Shown piece by piece: positions 1 to 7,874 of a stretch of 22,700 nt of DNA (its first letter is position 1; each line of letters opens with the position of its first letter). The translations under genes and the position numbers were made by a program. The notes beneath the pieces were generated by a model. It worked only from the letters and a program-made list of their open reading frames with translations, was not told the DNA's origin and did not search any database. This DNA comes from JBDKTH01 sp964558295 (GTDB taxonomy: Bacteria; Planctomycetota; Planctomycetia; Pirellulales; Thermoguttaceae): positions 1-22,700 of the forward strand of contig CAZLDQ010000088.1 in NCBI GenBank assembly GCA_964558295.1, read 5' to 3'.

Positions 1-278
1 GTGACCGCCGAGGCCGTCCTCATCGGCGTCGAGACCCGGACCTCCTCCCCGGTGTACTCCCCCACCCGCCCCCCCTGCCCCCGCCCGCCGCCAACCAAGA
101 GTCCCTGGCCGACCAGTTTCGCCAACGCTTCACGAACCGGAACCCGGCTGACGCCCAATGCGGAAGCCAACTCCTCCTCAACCACCTTGGCACCGGGGGC
201 AAACCGGCCACAGAAGACCATCTCCACCACTCGATCGTAGAGGGCATTGGGTTTCGGTCTGCTTGGCGTTGTGCTCAT
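1..278 (-). CDS. GntR-family transcriptional regulator, N-terminal part (runs off the left edge)
   Basis: Reading leftward from ATG at 278 gives 92 codons without a stop before the window edge, so only the N-terminus is visible. It begins MSTTPSRPKPNALYDRVVEM and contains the GntR winged-helix pattern: a VVEEELASALGVSRVPVREA segment (about residues 33-52), followed by LAKLVGQGLL and the start of the wing. The VxEExLAxxLGVSRxPVREAL form is typical of the FadR/FCD subfamily, whose C-terminal domain (outside the window) usually binds a carboxylic acid. A purine-rich GGAGGA lies about 12 nt before the ATG. A TTGTATACAA palindrome about 50 bp upstream suggests autoregulation. The gene lies in the same direction as the catabolic array but beyond its terminal hairpin. 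It could control that array or genes to the left; the ligand is unknown. The wing is unusually Gly/Arg rich because of a G-run, so a sequencing slip there is possible. Confidence 0.82.
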   Translation of the reverse strand, partial: MSTTPSRPKPNALYDRVVEMVFCGRFAPGAKVVEEELASALGVSRVPVREALAKLVGQGLLVGGGRGQGGRVGEYTGEEVRVSTPMRTASAV

Positions 279-326
279 TGCCGTTTGGATTCCTCCGTGT
301 GTAAGGGAGCATTCAGATGCATTAGT

Positions 327-352
327 TTGTATACAATAGAATACACAAATAC
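327..352. promoter_or_regulatory. Probable GntR operator: TTGTATACAA palindrome plus an imperfect second copy
   Basis: Positions 327-336 read TTGTATACAA, a perfect 10-bp palindrome. It is followed within a few bases by ATACACAAA, so TGTATAC-AATA-GAATACA also reads as an inverted repeat with one mismatch per arm. TNGTATACNA-type palindromes are usual for FadR-subfamily GntR regulators. The site lies about 50 bp upstream of the GntR start codon and in an AT-rich patch, which fits an autoregulatory operator overlapping the promoter. Binding is inferred. Confidence 0.55.
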
Positions 353-528
353 CTAGCGAGCCGTCAAGCAGTTGGTTGGAAAAAAAAACAATCACCACGA
401 CAGATTGGGACGGGGGAAAGAGATGAAAGACTTGGCGTGCAATATTCCGCCGGGGCCTACGCTTCCCAGGCGAACTGCCCTGTCTTCCTAAGTCCCACTG
501 GAGAAATAACTTGCGATTTCCCTCACGC

Positions 529-573
529 CTCAGCCCCGTGCAACGCTCCCAAAAGGCGTTGCACAGGGCTGAG
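529..573 (-). terminator. Long hairpin at the end of the eight-gene catabolic array
   Basis: Arms 529-546 and 556-573 are 18 bases each and pair around a 9-base loop. In the plus-strand sense one pair is C-A, but in the minus-strand transcript the same position is a U-G wobble, so the stem is fully paired only in RNA read leftward. That is the direction of the array, whose last stop codon (595) is only 21 bases upstream. There is no U-tract after the stem, so it may be a 3'-end stabiliser or factor-assisted terminator rather than a classical intrinsic one. Confidence 0.6.
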
Positions 574-594
574 AATTGCGGGGGACGCCCTCGA

Positions 595-1737
595 TCACTT
601 CGGCAGAGCGTCGGCCACGAGTTCCACTAGGTCGCGAATTGCCAAATTCGGCTTTTGCACCTCTAGAAGGGTGGTTTTGGTCGTCGGGCAAGTCGTGGCC
701 AACACATTGGCGCCTGTCGTCGCGACCTCGGCCAGCACGCGGCAGGCCAAGTCGCGACTCTCCTTCGGATGAAGTAGCCGGAAGATTCCACCCGGTTCGC
801 CACACGAATAGGCAAACTCCCGCGTCCAACGCATCTCGCGCCGTTGCGAGAAGACCTTGTCCAATAGACGCCGGGGAGCCTCATAGATACCGTGGTAACG
901 TCCCAGATAGGTGTTGTCCAGCAAGGTCACCATCGAACCACCGCCCACTTGCGGCTTGATCTTGCCCTCGGTCACCAACCGGTCGACATACTCAGCCGCA
1001 TGGAGGACTTCGATCCCCGAGAGGTCCAGCCCCATGGTCATGTAGTCGTTCTTCAACGCGTCATACGAGCTCGGGCACGTAGTCACAATGGTGCGACATC
1101 CGGTGCCGCGAATCCTCTGCACGAGGCTCTCGGCCATCGTTCGGGCCTCGTCGCGATAGCCCAACAACCAGAGGGGCTTGCCGGTCGATTGCTCCTCGCG
1201 GAGCAACGTGAAATCCACCCCAGCATGGCGTAGGATTTTCAGCATCGCATTGGCGATTTCGGGCCGCTGGTAGGCCGTGTCGCACCCAACGTAATAGACG
1301 ACCTTGGCCTGATCGCGCAATGCGTTGGCCGTGTCGATCGCCTGGAAGCGTTCTTTGGCGGGCAGACCGAAGGGATTCCCCGTTTGAAGGAGGTTCTCCT
1401 TGATCCCCTGGACCGACGATGGCGTTTTGCCTTGGGCTACAATTTCCGCCCGGGCGGCAAGTACGGCGGCAGGCATGGTGAACTTAGCCTTGCACCACGC
1501 CTCGCACATCCCGCACAGACAGCAGCGGTAGAGCGTCTCAACCAGTTCCGGGCTGTACTCTGCATAACGATGGAGGGTTTTGAACAGAATCAAGCCTTTG
1601 CCGCGTGGTGTATCCGACTCCTTGCCGGTCACCACGCCCAAGGTGCAGACATGGCGGCACATGAAGCAAAAGCGGCAGGCATCAATCGTGGGGGTGTATT
1701 CGCTGAGAAGCATGGGTTTTTCGTGAGCTGTTGACAT
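595..1737 (-). CDS. GlcF-like iron-sulfur oxidoreductase subunit (CCG-domain protein)
   Basis: A 380-residue protein related to GlcF/GlpC/LldE-type electron-transfer subunits. Two ferredoxin-like 4Fe-4S motifs are visible: C21-C24-C27-C31 in CRFCFMCRHVC, and C72-C75-C78-C82 in CCLCGMCEAWC. Two CCG-type cysteine-rich modules follow: YVGCD with TTCPSSYD in the middle, and YSCGEPGG with TTCPTTKT at the C-terminus. The CCG pair itself is degenerate (SCGEPGG, TTCP), as in many members of this group. It should accept electrons from the FAD subunit encoded immediately upstream (9 bases between stop and ATG) and pass them to a quinone or another carrier. No membrane segment is evident, so it is probably cytosolic or membrane-associated. 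It is the last gene of the array and is followed by a long hairpin. Family assignment is firm; the substrate (glycolate, lactate or another 2-hydroxy acid) cannot be read from it. Confidence 0.9.
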   Translation of the reverse strand: MSTAHEKPMLLSEYTPTIDACRFCFMCRHVCTLGVVTGKESDTPRGKGLILFKTLHRYAEYSPELVETLYRCCLCGMCEAWCKAKFTMPAAVLAARAEIVAQGKTPSSVQGIKENLLQTGNPFGLPAKERFQAIDTANALRDQAKVVYYVGCDTAYQRPEIANAMLKILRHAGVDFTLLREEQSTGKPLWLLGYRDEARTMAESLVQRIRGTGCRTIVTTCPSSYDALKNDYMTMGLDLSGIEVLHAAEYVDRLVTEGKIKPQVGGGSMVTLLDNTYLGRYHGIYEAPRRLLDKVFSQRREMRWTREFAYSCGEPGGIFRLLHPKESRDLACRVLAEVATTGANVLATTCPTTKTTLLEVQKPNLAIRDLVELVADALPK

Positions 1738-1746
1738 AATGCTTGG

Positions 1747-3189
1747 TTATCTCGCCTCGAACCCCATCTTGCCGGGATTCATGATGTTCTCGGGATCAAT
1801 CGCCTTCTTAATCCGTTCCAGGATTCCATAAGATGGCCCATAAAGCTCCTTCATCAGGCGTCCGAGCTTCAGGCCAATGCCGTGGTGCTCGTTCAAAAGG
1901 CCCCCCTCGCGCATGGCGGCCCTCAGGCACTCATCCCAAATGCGATTGTATAGTTGGGCCGCTTCGTGGGCGTCTTGAGGAGGATGGTCGATGATGAACC
2001 GGGCGTAGAGCATGCAGCCCCACTCGTACCAGTGGGAGAAATGGCCGATATAGCGAGCCATGGGGAACCTGGTTTCGACCACCTGTTTCATCGCCCAATA
2101 GACCTTCTCGATATTGGCAAACGTGGCCACCGTGTCGAGCGTACCGAAGGCCTGAGGCAAGCGGAACATATGATTCGGGAAGAAGAAATCGTAGCGATGA
2201 TTCCACCAATCCTCGCCGGGCTTCGGGCCCAGGTCTTCATGCTCTTGGGACCGGCAAATCTTCAGGGCCTTCTCCATTTGCAGGTCAACCAGATCCTTGT
2301 CGCCGTCGAACCCGAAGACCATGTAGGCCCCCTCGCGTTCCACGCCGATCACCCGGCGTACGTGCTTTCGCGTTTCCGCCTCATCGTAAAGGCGGATCAC
2401 CGAGGGACGCAGCCGGCGGGCCATCAGTTGCCGGCCGGCTTCTAGACCGGCATGCAGATTCTTGAACACAAACGCATGAAATCGCCGGGATTCGGGAATC
2501 GGGTGAATCTTCAACGTAGCCTTGGTAATCACGGCCAGTGTACCCTCTGAACCGAGGAACAACTGGGTGAGATCTGGCCCCGAGGCGTGACGAGGCACGG
2601 CTAGGGTATTGACCACGGTGCCATCGGGCAGCACGGCTTCGACCGACATGACCATGTCTTCGATCTTGCCGTATTTCGTGGACAAAACCCCCGTGCCACG
2701 GTGGGCCAGGAAGCCGCCCAGCGTCGCGCAGCCCGTCGAGGCCGGCTCGTGCATCGTTCCCAGCCCTTCCCGCTCCAACGCCCATTCCAGGTGTTGCATG
2801 ATGATGCCCGTCTCGGCAGTCACCGTCAGCGAAGTCCGGTCGATCTCGATAATCCGGTTGAGTTTCTTGGTATCGAGCACGATCCCGCCGTGCATCGGTA
2901 GTGCACCGCCCTGCGATCCTGAGCCGCCGCCCCAGACGGTCAATGGAATCTTATGGTTGTTGGCGATCCGACAGATCCGCGAGACTTCTTCGGTAGTGCG
3001 CGGATGCACAACGATGTCTGGCGTAGGGCTCTTGCAGCCACGGTCGATCCAGAGTTCGGGAATCCAGTAGTAATCGCACGAGTAGGCGATCTTGTCGGCC
3101 TCGCTTGTCGAGACATTTTCCGGCCCGACCACATCGGCCAGCTCGGTGTAGAGCATTTCGTACTGATAGCTATCCGCTCGCAAGAGCAT
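1747..3189 (-). CDS. GlcD-like FAD-linked oxidase (VAO/PCMH family)
   Basis: A 480-residue flavoprotein. The N-terminal FAD-binding type 4 domain has the pyrophosphate-binding loop VWGGGSGSQGGALP (85-98), PASTGCATLGG (149-159) and the FLGSEGTLAVIT segment (211-222). The C-terminal FAD-oxidase cap ends with NEHHGIGLKLGRL (433-445) and the usual IMNPGKMG tail. This matches the GlcD / D-lactate dehydrogenase / alkyl-DHAP synthase superfamily, which oxidises 2-hydroxy acids or related alcohols. It is paired with the GlcF-like gene 9 bases downstream, suggesting a two-subunit dehydrogenase; no GlcE-type third subunit is present. It lies 37 bases after the kinase gene. ATG 3189 is preceded by GGAG nine bases upstream; the ATG at codon 12 is an alternative. 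Substrate is inferred only as a hydroxy acid produced by the pathway. Confidence 0.9.
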   Translation of the reverse strand: MLLRADSYQYEMLYTELADVVGPENVSTSEADKIAYSCDYYWIPELWIDRGCKSPTPDIVVHPRTTEEVSRICRIANNHKIPLTVWGGGSGSQGGALPMHGGIVLDTKKLNRIIEIDRTSLTVTAETGIIMQHLEWALEREGLGTMHEPASTGCATLGGFLAHRGTGVLSTKYGKIEDMVMSVEAVLPDGTVVNTLAVPRHASGPDLTQLFLGSEGTLAVITKATLKIHPIPESRRFHAFVFKNLHAGLEAGRQLMARRLRPSVIRLYDEAETRKHVRRVIGVEREGAYMVFGFDGDKDLVDLQMEKALKICRSQEHEDLGPKPGEDWWNHRYDFFFPNHMFRLPQAFGTLDTVATFANIEKVYWAMKQVVETRFPMARYIGHFSHWYEWGCMLYARFIIDHPPQDAHEAAQLYNRIWDECLRAAMREGGLLNEHHGIGLKLGRLMKELYGPSYGILERIKKAIDPENIMNPGKMGFEAR

Positions 3190-3226
3190 GGAAGAAATCT
3201 CCGTCGTTATCGTTCAAGCTGAAAAG

Positions 3227-4741
3227 TCATCGGGTGTTCAGGTCGGTGTAGATTCCGGCCAGAGCATCGTGAATCTGGCAATACACAGGGAACAGCCGTT
3301 CGTAACGCTCGCGGTTGGCCGCAATCGGCTCGATTACGTCGCGCACGCGCACACAACGGTGGATCGCCTCGGCTTCATCGGGGAACACCCCCACGCCCAC
3401 GCCGGCCAGCAGTGCCGCGCCGAACGAGGAGTCGCAGCCAGCAGGCCGAACCAGGGGCCGGCCGAAAACGTCGGCTACAATCTGAGCCCAGAGGTCACTC
3501 TTTGCCCCTCCGCCGACCAGCCGAACCTCGTCAACCGGCAGCCGCATGTCAACGATCGTCCGGAAGCAGTCGCGAAGCGAATAGGCGACCCCTTCGAGCA
3601 ATGCCCGCTCGAAATGCCCCTTGCCGTGCCGCATCGTGGCTCCCACGAAACTCCCCCGCAAGTTCGGGTCCCAGTAAGGGGCTCGTTCACCGAGCAGATA
3701 GGGGTGAAAGAAGAGTCCTTCTGCGCCGGGGGGGATGTCACGCGCCAAGTCGTGAAGCAACTCGTAGACACTTCGCCCTTTGGCAGACGCCTGTTGGACC
3801 TCAGACTGGCAAAAGACGGCGCGAAACCACCGCTCGGCGGAAGCCGCCGTGTTCGTGGCGACGACTGTGTACCAGAGCCCTGGGATTACGTGGGAATAGG
3901 TCAACGTACGCGGATGAGGAAAAGCCTCCGCCGTCATTACGTTCACGTTCCCAGCCGTGGCCAATTTGACGACCATCTGCCCTGGCCGAATTGCGCCAGA
4001 CGCATAGGCCTCGGCCGCCGAATCGGAGCAACCGGCCACCACGGGTGTGCCTGGACGCAGTCCTGTTTCTTCGGCAGCCTCTTTGGTCACAGAGCCAACC
4101 ACATCGGTCGGTGCGACCAAAGGCGGCAGGACGTCTTCCGGCAGCCCTGCCAGCGCACAGAGTTCCTTGGACCAACATTGCCCGGCCATATCGTAGAGCA
4201 GACTTCCCTGGGCTTCGATCCGATCGGTTTCCCAAGTCCCCGTAAGCCGGTAACGCACATAATCCTTGGTAAAAAGAACCCGTCTGGTTCGTCGCAAGAC
4301 GTCCGGTTCGTTCTCTCCGATCCAAACCAATTGCGGCAGGGTCCAGGTGGGCGTGGGCTTCTGGTACCCAATCGCAAAGATCCGCTTGCCAGCTTCCGCC
4401 TCCAGCCGGGTCGCCTGACGTGCGCTCCGCTGGTCGGTCCACATGATCGCCGGGCGCAGCGGTCGGAACTCCTCGTCGGCCAACACCGCATTGTGTGTAG
4501 AACCGTCAAGGCTCAGAGCCACGATGTCCTCGGCCCGATAGTCTCCCCGGGCAAACATCGCTCGCAGCAACCCGCACGCCACCCGATACCACTCTTCCGG
4601 ATCCTGTTCCGTCCAGCAAGGTTCCGGTCGGAGCGTGTGGTACTCGGCGAAGGCCGAATCGACGATCCGACCTTCCCGATCAATCAGCGTGACTTTGCAG
4701 CCGCTCGTTCCGATGTCAATTCCTAGCAGCAGCTCACTCAT
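3227..4741 (-). CDS. FGGY-family carbohydrate kinase (xylulokinase-like, substrate uncertain)
   Basis: A 504-residue sugar kinase of the usual length for the family. The phosphate-binding loop DIGTSGCKVTLID is at 9-21, WTDQRS at 101-106, and the predicted catalytic Asp at 240 in GCSDSAAEA. GERAPYWDPNLRG and the FGGY signature LVGGGAKSDLWAQIVADVFG follow in the C-terminal half. It should phosphorylate a ketose or polyol with ATP in the cytosol. The place where xylulokinases usually carry QMHG reads STHN (residues 81-84), so D-xylulose is not assured as substrate. In context it probably acts on the product of the fucose-isomerase-like or IolB-like enzyme encoded upstream. It starts 15 bases after the iolB-like stop and is followed by the oxidase pair. 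Confidence 0.88.
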   Translation of the reverse strand: MSELLLGIDIGTSGCKVTLIDREGRIVDSAFAEYHTLRPEPCWTEQDPEEWYRVACGLLRAMFARGDYRAEDIVALSLDGSTHNAVLADEEFRPLRPAIMWTDQRSARQATRLEAEAGKRIFAIGYQKPTPTWTLPQLVWIGENEPDVLRRTRRVLFTKDYVRYRLTGTWETDRIEAQGSLLYDMAGQCWSKELCALAGLPEDVLPPLVAPTDVVGSVTKEAAEETGLRPGTPVVAGCSDSAAEAYASGAIRPGQMVVKLATAGNVNVMTAEAFPHPRTLTYSHVIPGLWYTVVATNTAASAERWFRAVFCQSEVQQASAKGRSVYELLHDLARDIPPGAEGLFFHPYLLGERAPYWDPNLRGSFVGATMRHGKGHFERALLEGVAYSLRDCFRTIVDMRLPVDEVRLVGGGAKSDLWAQIVADVFGRPLVRPAGCDSSFGAALLAGVGVGVFPDEAEAIHRCVRVRDVIEPIAANRERYERLFPVYCQIHDALAGIYTDLNTR

Positions 4742-4756
4742 CGCACACTTTCCACT

Positions 4757-5548
4757 CTATTTCTCGAGGAGCCACCGATGGTCTGGATCGATCCGGGAAA
4801 GGAATTTCCGGTTCTTACCGGCCATGATCCAAAGGTAGTACATCTTGTAGCCGGGCGCGGCGATCACGGGATGATAGCCCAGTGGCAGCAAAGCAATATC
4901 GTGCTCCGTGACTGTCAGTGTCTCGTCAATGGACCGATCGTCGGTATAGATCTTCTGGACCCCAAACCCTTTGGGACGGTCAAAGCGGAAATAGTAGATC
5001 TCCTCCATATCCACTTCCTCCGGCAGCGCGTCGAAGTCGTGGCGGTGCGGGGGGTAGCTAGCCCAGTTGCCCGGGGGCACAATCGCCTCACCGATGAAAA
5101 GATAATCGGCCGTCACGCGCTCATCGAGCATGATCAGCGCCCGTCGCTGCCAGTTGTCCCGGCCAATGGTAACGTCTTTGATGTTCTCCGGCGGAATCAC
5201 ACACGGCTGGCCGTCGCGGCTCGACGGAGCCTGGCAGACGGCCAGTTCCAAATCGCCGGCGGCCTCGATTTCGTAGGCCTTTCCCGGCGGCAGCAGCACG
5301 GTCCACGGCTTGGCGTCGAACACATCCGCTCGCGGACCGATCTTCTGTTCCGACAGTCCAGGGCCGCGCACGACGGCTGCTCCTTTCAGGAGCACGAGTG
5401 CCGTTTCTTTGTCGGCTGCCGCCAACGTATGCCGTTGCCCTGCAGAAAGCGAAAGCATCCCAAATCCGATCAACTTCAGGTCGCCGTCACCCGGTTGCAC
5501 GAGTTGTGAGTATCCGGGCTGTGCCGACCATCGTTTCTTGTATTTCAT
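4757..5548 (-). CDS. iolB: 5-deoxy-glucuronate isomerase family protein (IolB-like)
   Basis: A 263-residue bicupin protein of the KduI/IolB family, close to the usual IolB length. The C-terminal cupin has the characteristic VTIGRDNWQRRALIML (126-141), VPPGNWASYPPHRHD (157-171) with His168 and His170, EEIYYFRF (182-189), and HDIALLPLGYHPV (216-228) with His226. These residues are the expected divalent-metal ligands. IolB converts 5-deoxy-D-glucuronate to 2-deoxy-5-keto-D-gluconate in myo-inositol breakdown, and the next enzyme there is a kinase. Here an FGGY kinase begins 15 bases downstream instead of an IolC-type kinase, and no iolA, C, D, E, G or J is visible. The protein may therefore isomerise a different uronic or deoxy sugar. 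The start ATG is the first Met of the conserved N-terminal segment. Confidence 0.88.
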   Translation of the reverse strand: MKYKKRWSAQPGYSQLVQPGDGDLKLIGFGMLSLSAGQRHTLAAADKETALVLLKGAAVVRGPGLSEQKIGPRADVFDAKPWTVLLPPGKAYEIEAAGDLELAVCQAPSSRDGQPCVIPPENIKDVTIGRDNWQRRALIMLDERVTADYLFIGEAIVPPGNWASYPPHRHDFDALPEEVDMEEIYYFRFDRPKGFGVQKIYTDDRSIDETLTVTEHDIALLPLGYHPVIAAPGYKMYYLWIMAGKNRKFLSRIDPDHRWLLEK

Positions 5549-5623
5549 CGACTTGCCTCTTGACTGGAATCAATCTAGATCACGTTTTACCGCGGAGGAT
5601 GCGGTGCGTACCGCCTCCCCCAG

Positions 5624-6988
5624 CTATGCTCCGCACTGACGGTCGACATCGAGGACCTCGACGCCGATCCACTTGGCCAGTTGGCGCATCTCCTCGCGAA
5701 CGTCGCCATGAACCACCACATAGTGGTGTTCCATGCCTTGGCGGATGATCGTGTCGATCAACTGGCGTACTGGGCATTGGAAACGGATGGCAAACGCGTT
5801 GCCGCGGAGCGTCTTCACCGCTGGAACGGCCTCCCCGCCGACAAGGAAGAGCCGTGGACCGTTGGGCCCCGTGCCAAGCCGGGCAACGGTAACAGGCCCT
5901 TCGCCGCGTACAGCGAACTCGATGGTCACCCCCTTCTTGCCCCCGCCTTCGACGGTGGAGTGCTTGCAGAGTTTGATTTCCGCAGGGTTTTCGGCCAAGC
6001 AACTTGCCGCCGAACCGCAGTGCCAGCAGAGCCCGACATTCTTGTCTTCGTCGATGGCAATAAAATCGGCGAACATCGGATAGCGTCCGGTCAAGTCCCG
6101 CTGAATCAGCATGGAGACTGTGCCCCAGACGTCGCCTTCACAACTGGTCATGATTCCCGCATCGTTCAGCCGGCTAATCGCCGAGCAGGTCGCCACACCA
6201 TACTGGCCCGGGAATTCTGGCCAGCACTTGACGGCCAGGCCGTTGAGCCGGTACTTCTCGACCAAATTCTGATAGGCAAGGAACAGGGCCGACGCCTTGT
6301 CCAATTCGTTCTGATCGCATTCGCACTGGCAGGCCAGAATTCGCAGCGAATCTGCCTCTTGCCGGCAATCGGCCGGTGCAATCCGTCCGGCTTCCTCGAA
6401 TACCTCCGCCAAGCTAATATGATGTACTTCGACACCAAGCAGACGCCGCAATCCGAGCTCGTCGAATGTCGACGTATAGAACCCGGGCACTCGGTAACCG
6501 ACCAATCCGATTCGGCTGTGACGCAGGTTCTTGAGCGTACTCAACACACGGAATTTACCCTCCAACTCCGCGGGAGCCTGTTCGGGGCGGCAGAAGATAT
6601 AGTCGTAGGGCCGTCCCAGACGCATCAGCGTATGGGCATTCATATTGATCCCGCAGAACGAATTGGAGCGAAGCTTCGGTCCTTCAATCGACGGCTCCGG
6701 CACGCCCCACAGAATGATTGGCAAGCCGAGTCGCTCGGCAATGATTGGGATCAGTGTGCCCAAGGCAAACGTGCCGTATTGGGCCAGGACTACGTCTACC
6801 CGTTCTTGATGAAAACGTGTGACAAGGGCTTCCGCGTCCTCTTCGGTGATCGTGATGTCCGGCGCATGCACCAGCGCGACGTCGGACTTCGCAAGACATT
6901 GAAGCGACTGCTGGAAGATGTCCTTCGCATATGCGACGTCAAAACTCTGACGGACGAAGCATGCATAACCTACACGGAGTTTTTCCAT
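5624..6988 (-). CDS. L-fucose/L-arabinose isomerase-like protein
   Basis: A 454-residue protein with the overall layout of the FucI/AraA-like isomerases found beside sugar kinases. An N-terminal Rossmann-like region (RVGYACF; VLAQYGTFALG at about 67-77) is followed by a middle domain beginning RIGLVGYRVPGF. The metal-site region has CWPEFP (Glu258), SCEGDVWG (Glu284, Asp286) and CWHCG (His323), which I assign as candidate Mn2+ ligands by analogy with FucI. It would interconvert an aldose and a ketose in the cytosol before phosphorylation. The start was set at ATG 6988 because AGGA lies six bases upstream; an in-frame extension to 7015 lacks such support. It lies between the transaldolase and iolB-like genes. 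Isomerase activity is family inference; similar proteins of this group are often of unknown substrate. Confidence 0.8.
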   Translation of the reverse strand: MEKLRVGYACFVRQSFDVAYAKDIFQQSLQCLAKSDVALVHAPDITITEEDAEALVTRFHQERVDVVLAQYGTFALGTLIPIIAERLGLPIILWGVPEPSIEGPKLRSNSFCGINMNAHTLMRLGRPYDYIFCRPEQAPAELEGKFRVLSTLKNLRHSRIGLVGYRVPGFYTSTFDELGLRRLLGVEVHHISLAEVFEEAGRIAPADCRQEADSLRILACQCECDQNELDKASALFLAYQNLVEKYRLNGLAVKCWPEFPGQYGVATCSAISRLNDAGIMTSCEGDVWGTVSMLIQRDLTGRYPMFADFIAIDEDKNVGLCWHCGSAASCLAENPAEIKLCKHSTVEGGGKKGVTIEFAVRGEGPVTVARLGTGPNGPRLFLVGGEAVPAVKTLRGNAFAIRFQCPVRQLIDTIIRQGMEHHYVVVHGDVREEMRQLAKWIGVEVLDVDRQCGA

Positions 6989-7125
6989 GATGGATCCTGA
7001 ATAGCAAGTGAACAACAGACGGGGGCTGACAGTGTGATATGTGTCCCCGTCAAATCCCGGGAACCCCTTGCCCTCTCCGCGTTCCTCTGCGGCGGGCTTT
7101 TCTCGTTCTTCTTATTTCCTCTCAG

Positions 7126-7806
7126 TTACGCCGTTGCAGCGACCCCATTGCCTCCCGACGCCTTGGTCGGCACCTTGGCCCAATCCTTGAGGAACTGCTG
7201 GATTACGACATCAGTCATCGGATGATGATAAAGCTGCTCCATCACTTCCAGGGGAATCGTGCAAATCTCGGCCCCGGCCAAGGCGGCTTCAAGTACATGG
7301 AGGGGATGGCGGGCAGACGCGACAAGAATCTCCGTCGCAAATCCATAGTTGTCGAAAATCGTCCGGATCTGATGGATCATGTCCATGCCCATCTGGCCGA
7401 CCGAGTCGAGCCGTCCGACAAAGGGGCTGACATAGGTCGCCCCACACTTCGCGGCCAACATCGCCTGCAGCGGCGAGTGGATCACCGTTACATTGGTCTT
7501 GATGCCCATCGCACTCAGTCGCTTCACGGCGATCAGTCCCTCGCGAATAATCGGGACTTTGACGACCACATTGTCGGCGATCTTGGCCAACTGCTGAGCC
7601 TCAGCCACAATCCCATCGGCGTCGGTAGCGATGCATTCCAGGCTCACCGGCCCGGGAACCAACTTACAAATCTCTGCGTAGAGCTCGCTGGGCTCGCGGC
7701 CGGACTTATTGACAAGCGTCGGGTTGGTCGTCACACCATCGACGATACCCCAACGGCACGCTTCACGAATTTGATCGACCAAGGCCGTATCGAGAAACAG
7801 CTTCAC
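7126..7806 (-). CDS. tal: Transaldolase (TalC/Fsa-like small class)
   Basis: A 226-residue single-domain TIM barrel starting MKLFLDTA from GTG 7806, which has GGAG nine bases upstream; longer in-frame starts lack support. Motifs are GVTTNPTLV (24-32), the Schiff-base lysine Lys83 in VVVKVP, TNVTVIHS (104-111), and GATYVSPFVGRLD. The residue equivalent to FSA Gln59 is Glu57 and that equivalent to FSA Tyr131 is Phe129, the pattern of true transaldolases rather than fructose-6-phosphate aldolases. It should transfer a dihydroxyacetone unit between sugar phosphates, linking the kinase product to central metabolism. It is preceded by an 84-base gap from the Gfo/Idh stop to the open frame (123 bases to the GTG) that contains a hairpin. 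The ~15-residue C-terminal tail, rich in Ala and Gly, is variable in this family. Confidence 0.9.
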   Translation of the reverse strand: MKLFLDTALVDQIREACRWGIVDGVTTNPTLVNKSGREPSELYAEICKLVPGPVSLECIATDADGIVAEAQQLAKIADNVVVKVPIIREGLIAVKRLSAMGIKTNVTVIHSPLQAMLAAKCGATYVSPFVGRLDSVGQMGMDMIHQIRTIFDNYGFATEILVASARHPLHVLEAALAGAEICTIPLEVMEQLYHHPMTDVVIQQFLKDWAKVPTKASGGNGVAATA

Positions 7807-7874
7807 GAAAATCAACTCCTGCTGGTTGGCCAGCGTTCGAAACAACTCAAAACTCGGTAAACAAACGTCTTCTG

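Noticed and set aside
423..491. A 22-codon frame (MKDLACNIPPGPT...) preceded by GGGGGAAAGAG
   Set aside because: The ribosome-binding site is attractive, but the peptide has no features, there is no clear plus-strand promoter, and nothing continues downstream in that direction.
3188..4726. A 512-codon open frame on the plus strand
   Set aside because: It lies exactly antisense to the FGGY kinase, whose motifs are clear. The plus-strand translation has no recognisable domain and unusual composition, as expected for a GC-rich antisense shadow.
5681..7000. A 439-codon open frame on the plus strand
   Set aside because: Antisense to the fucose-isomerase-like gene; no family features and no ribosome-binding site.
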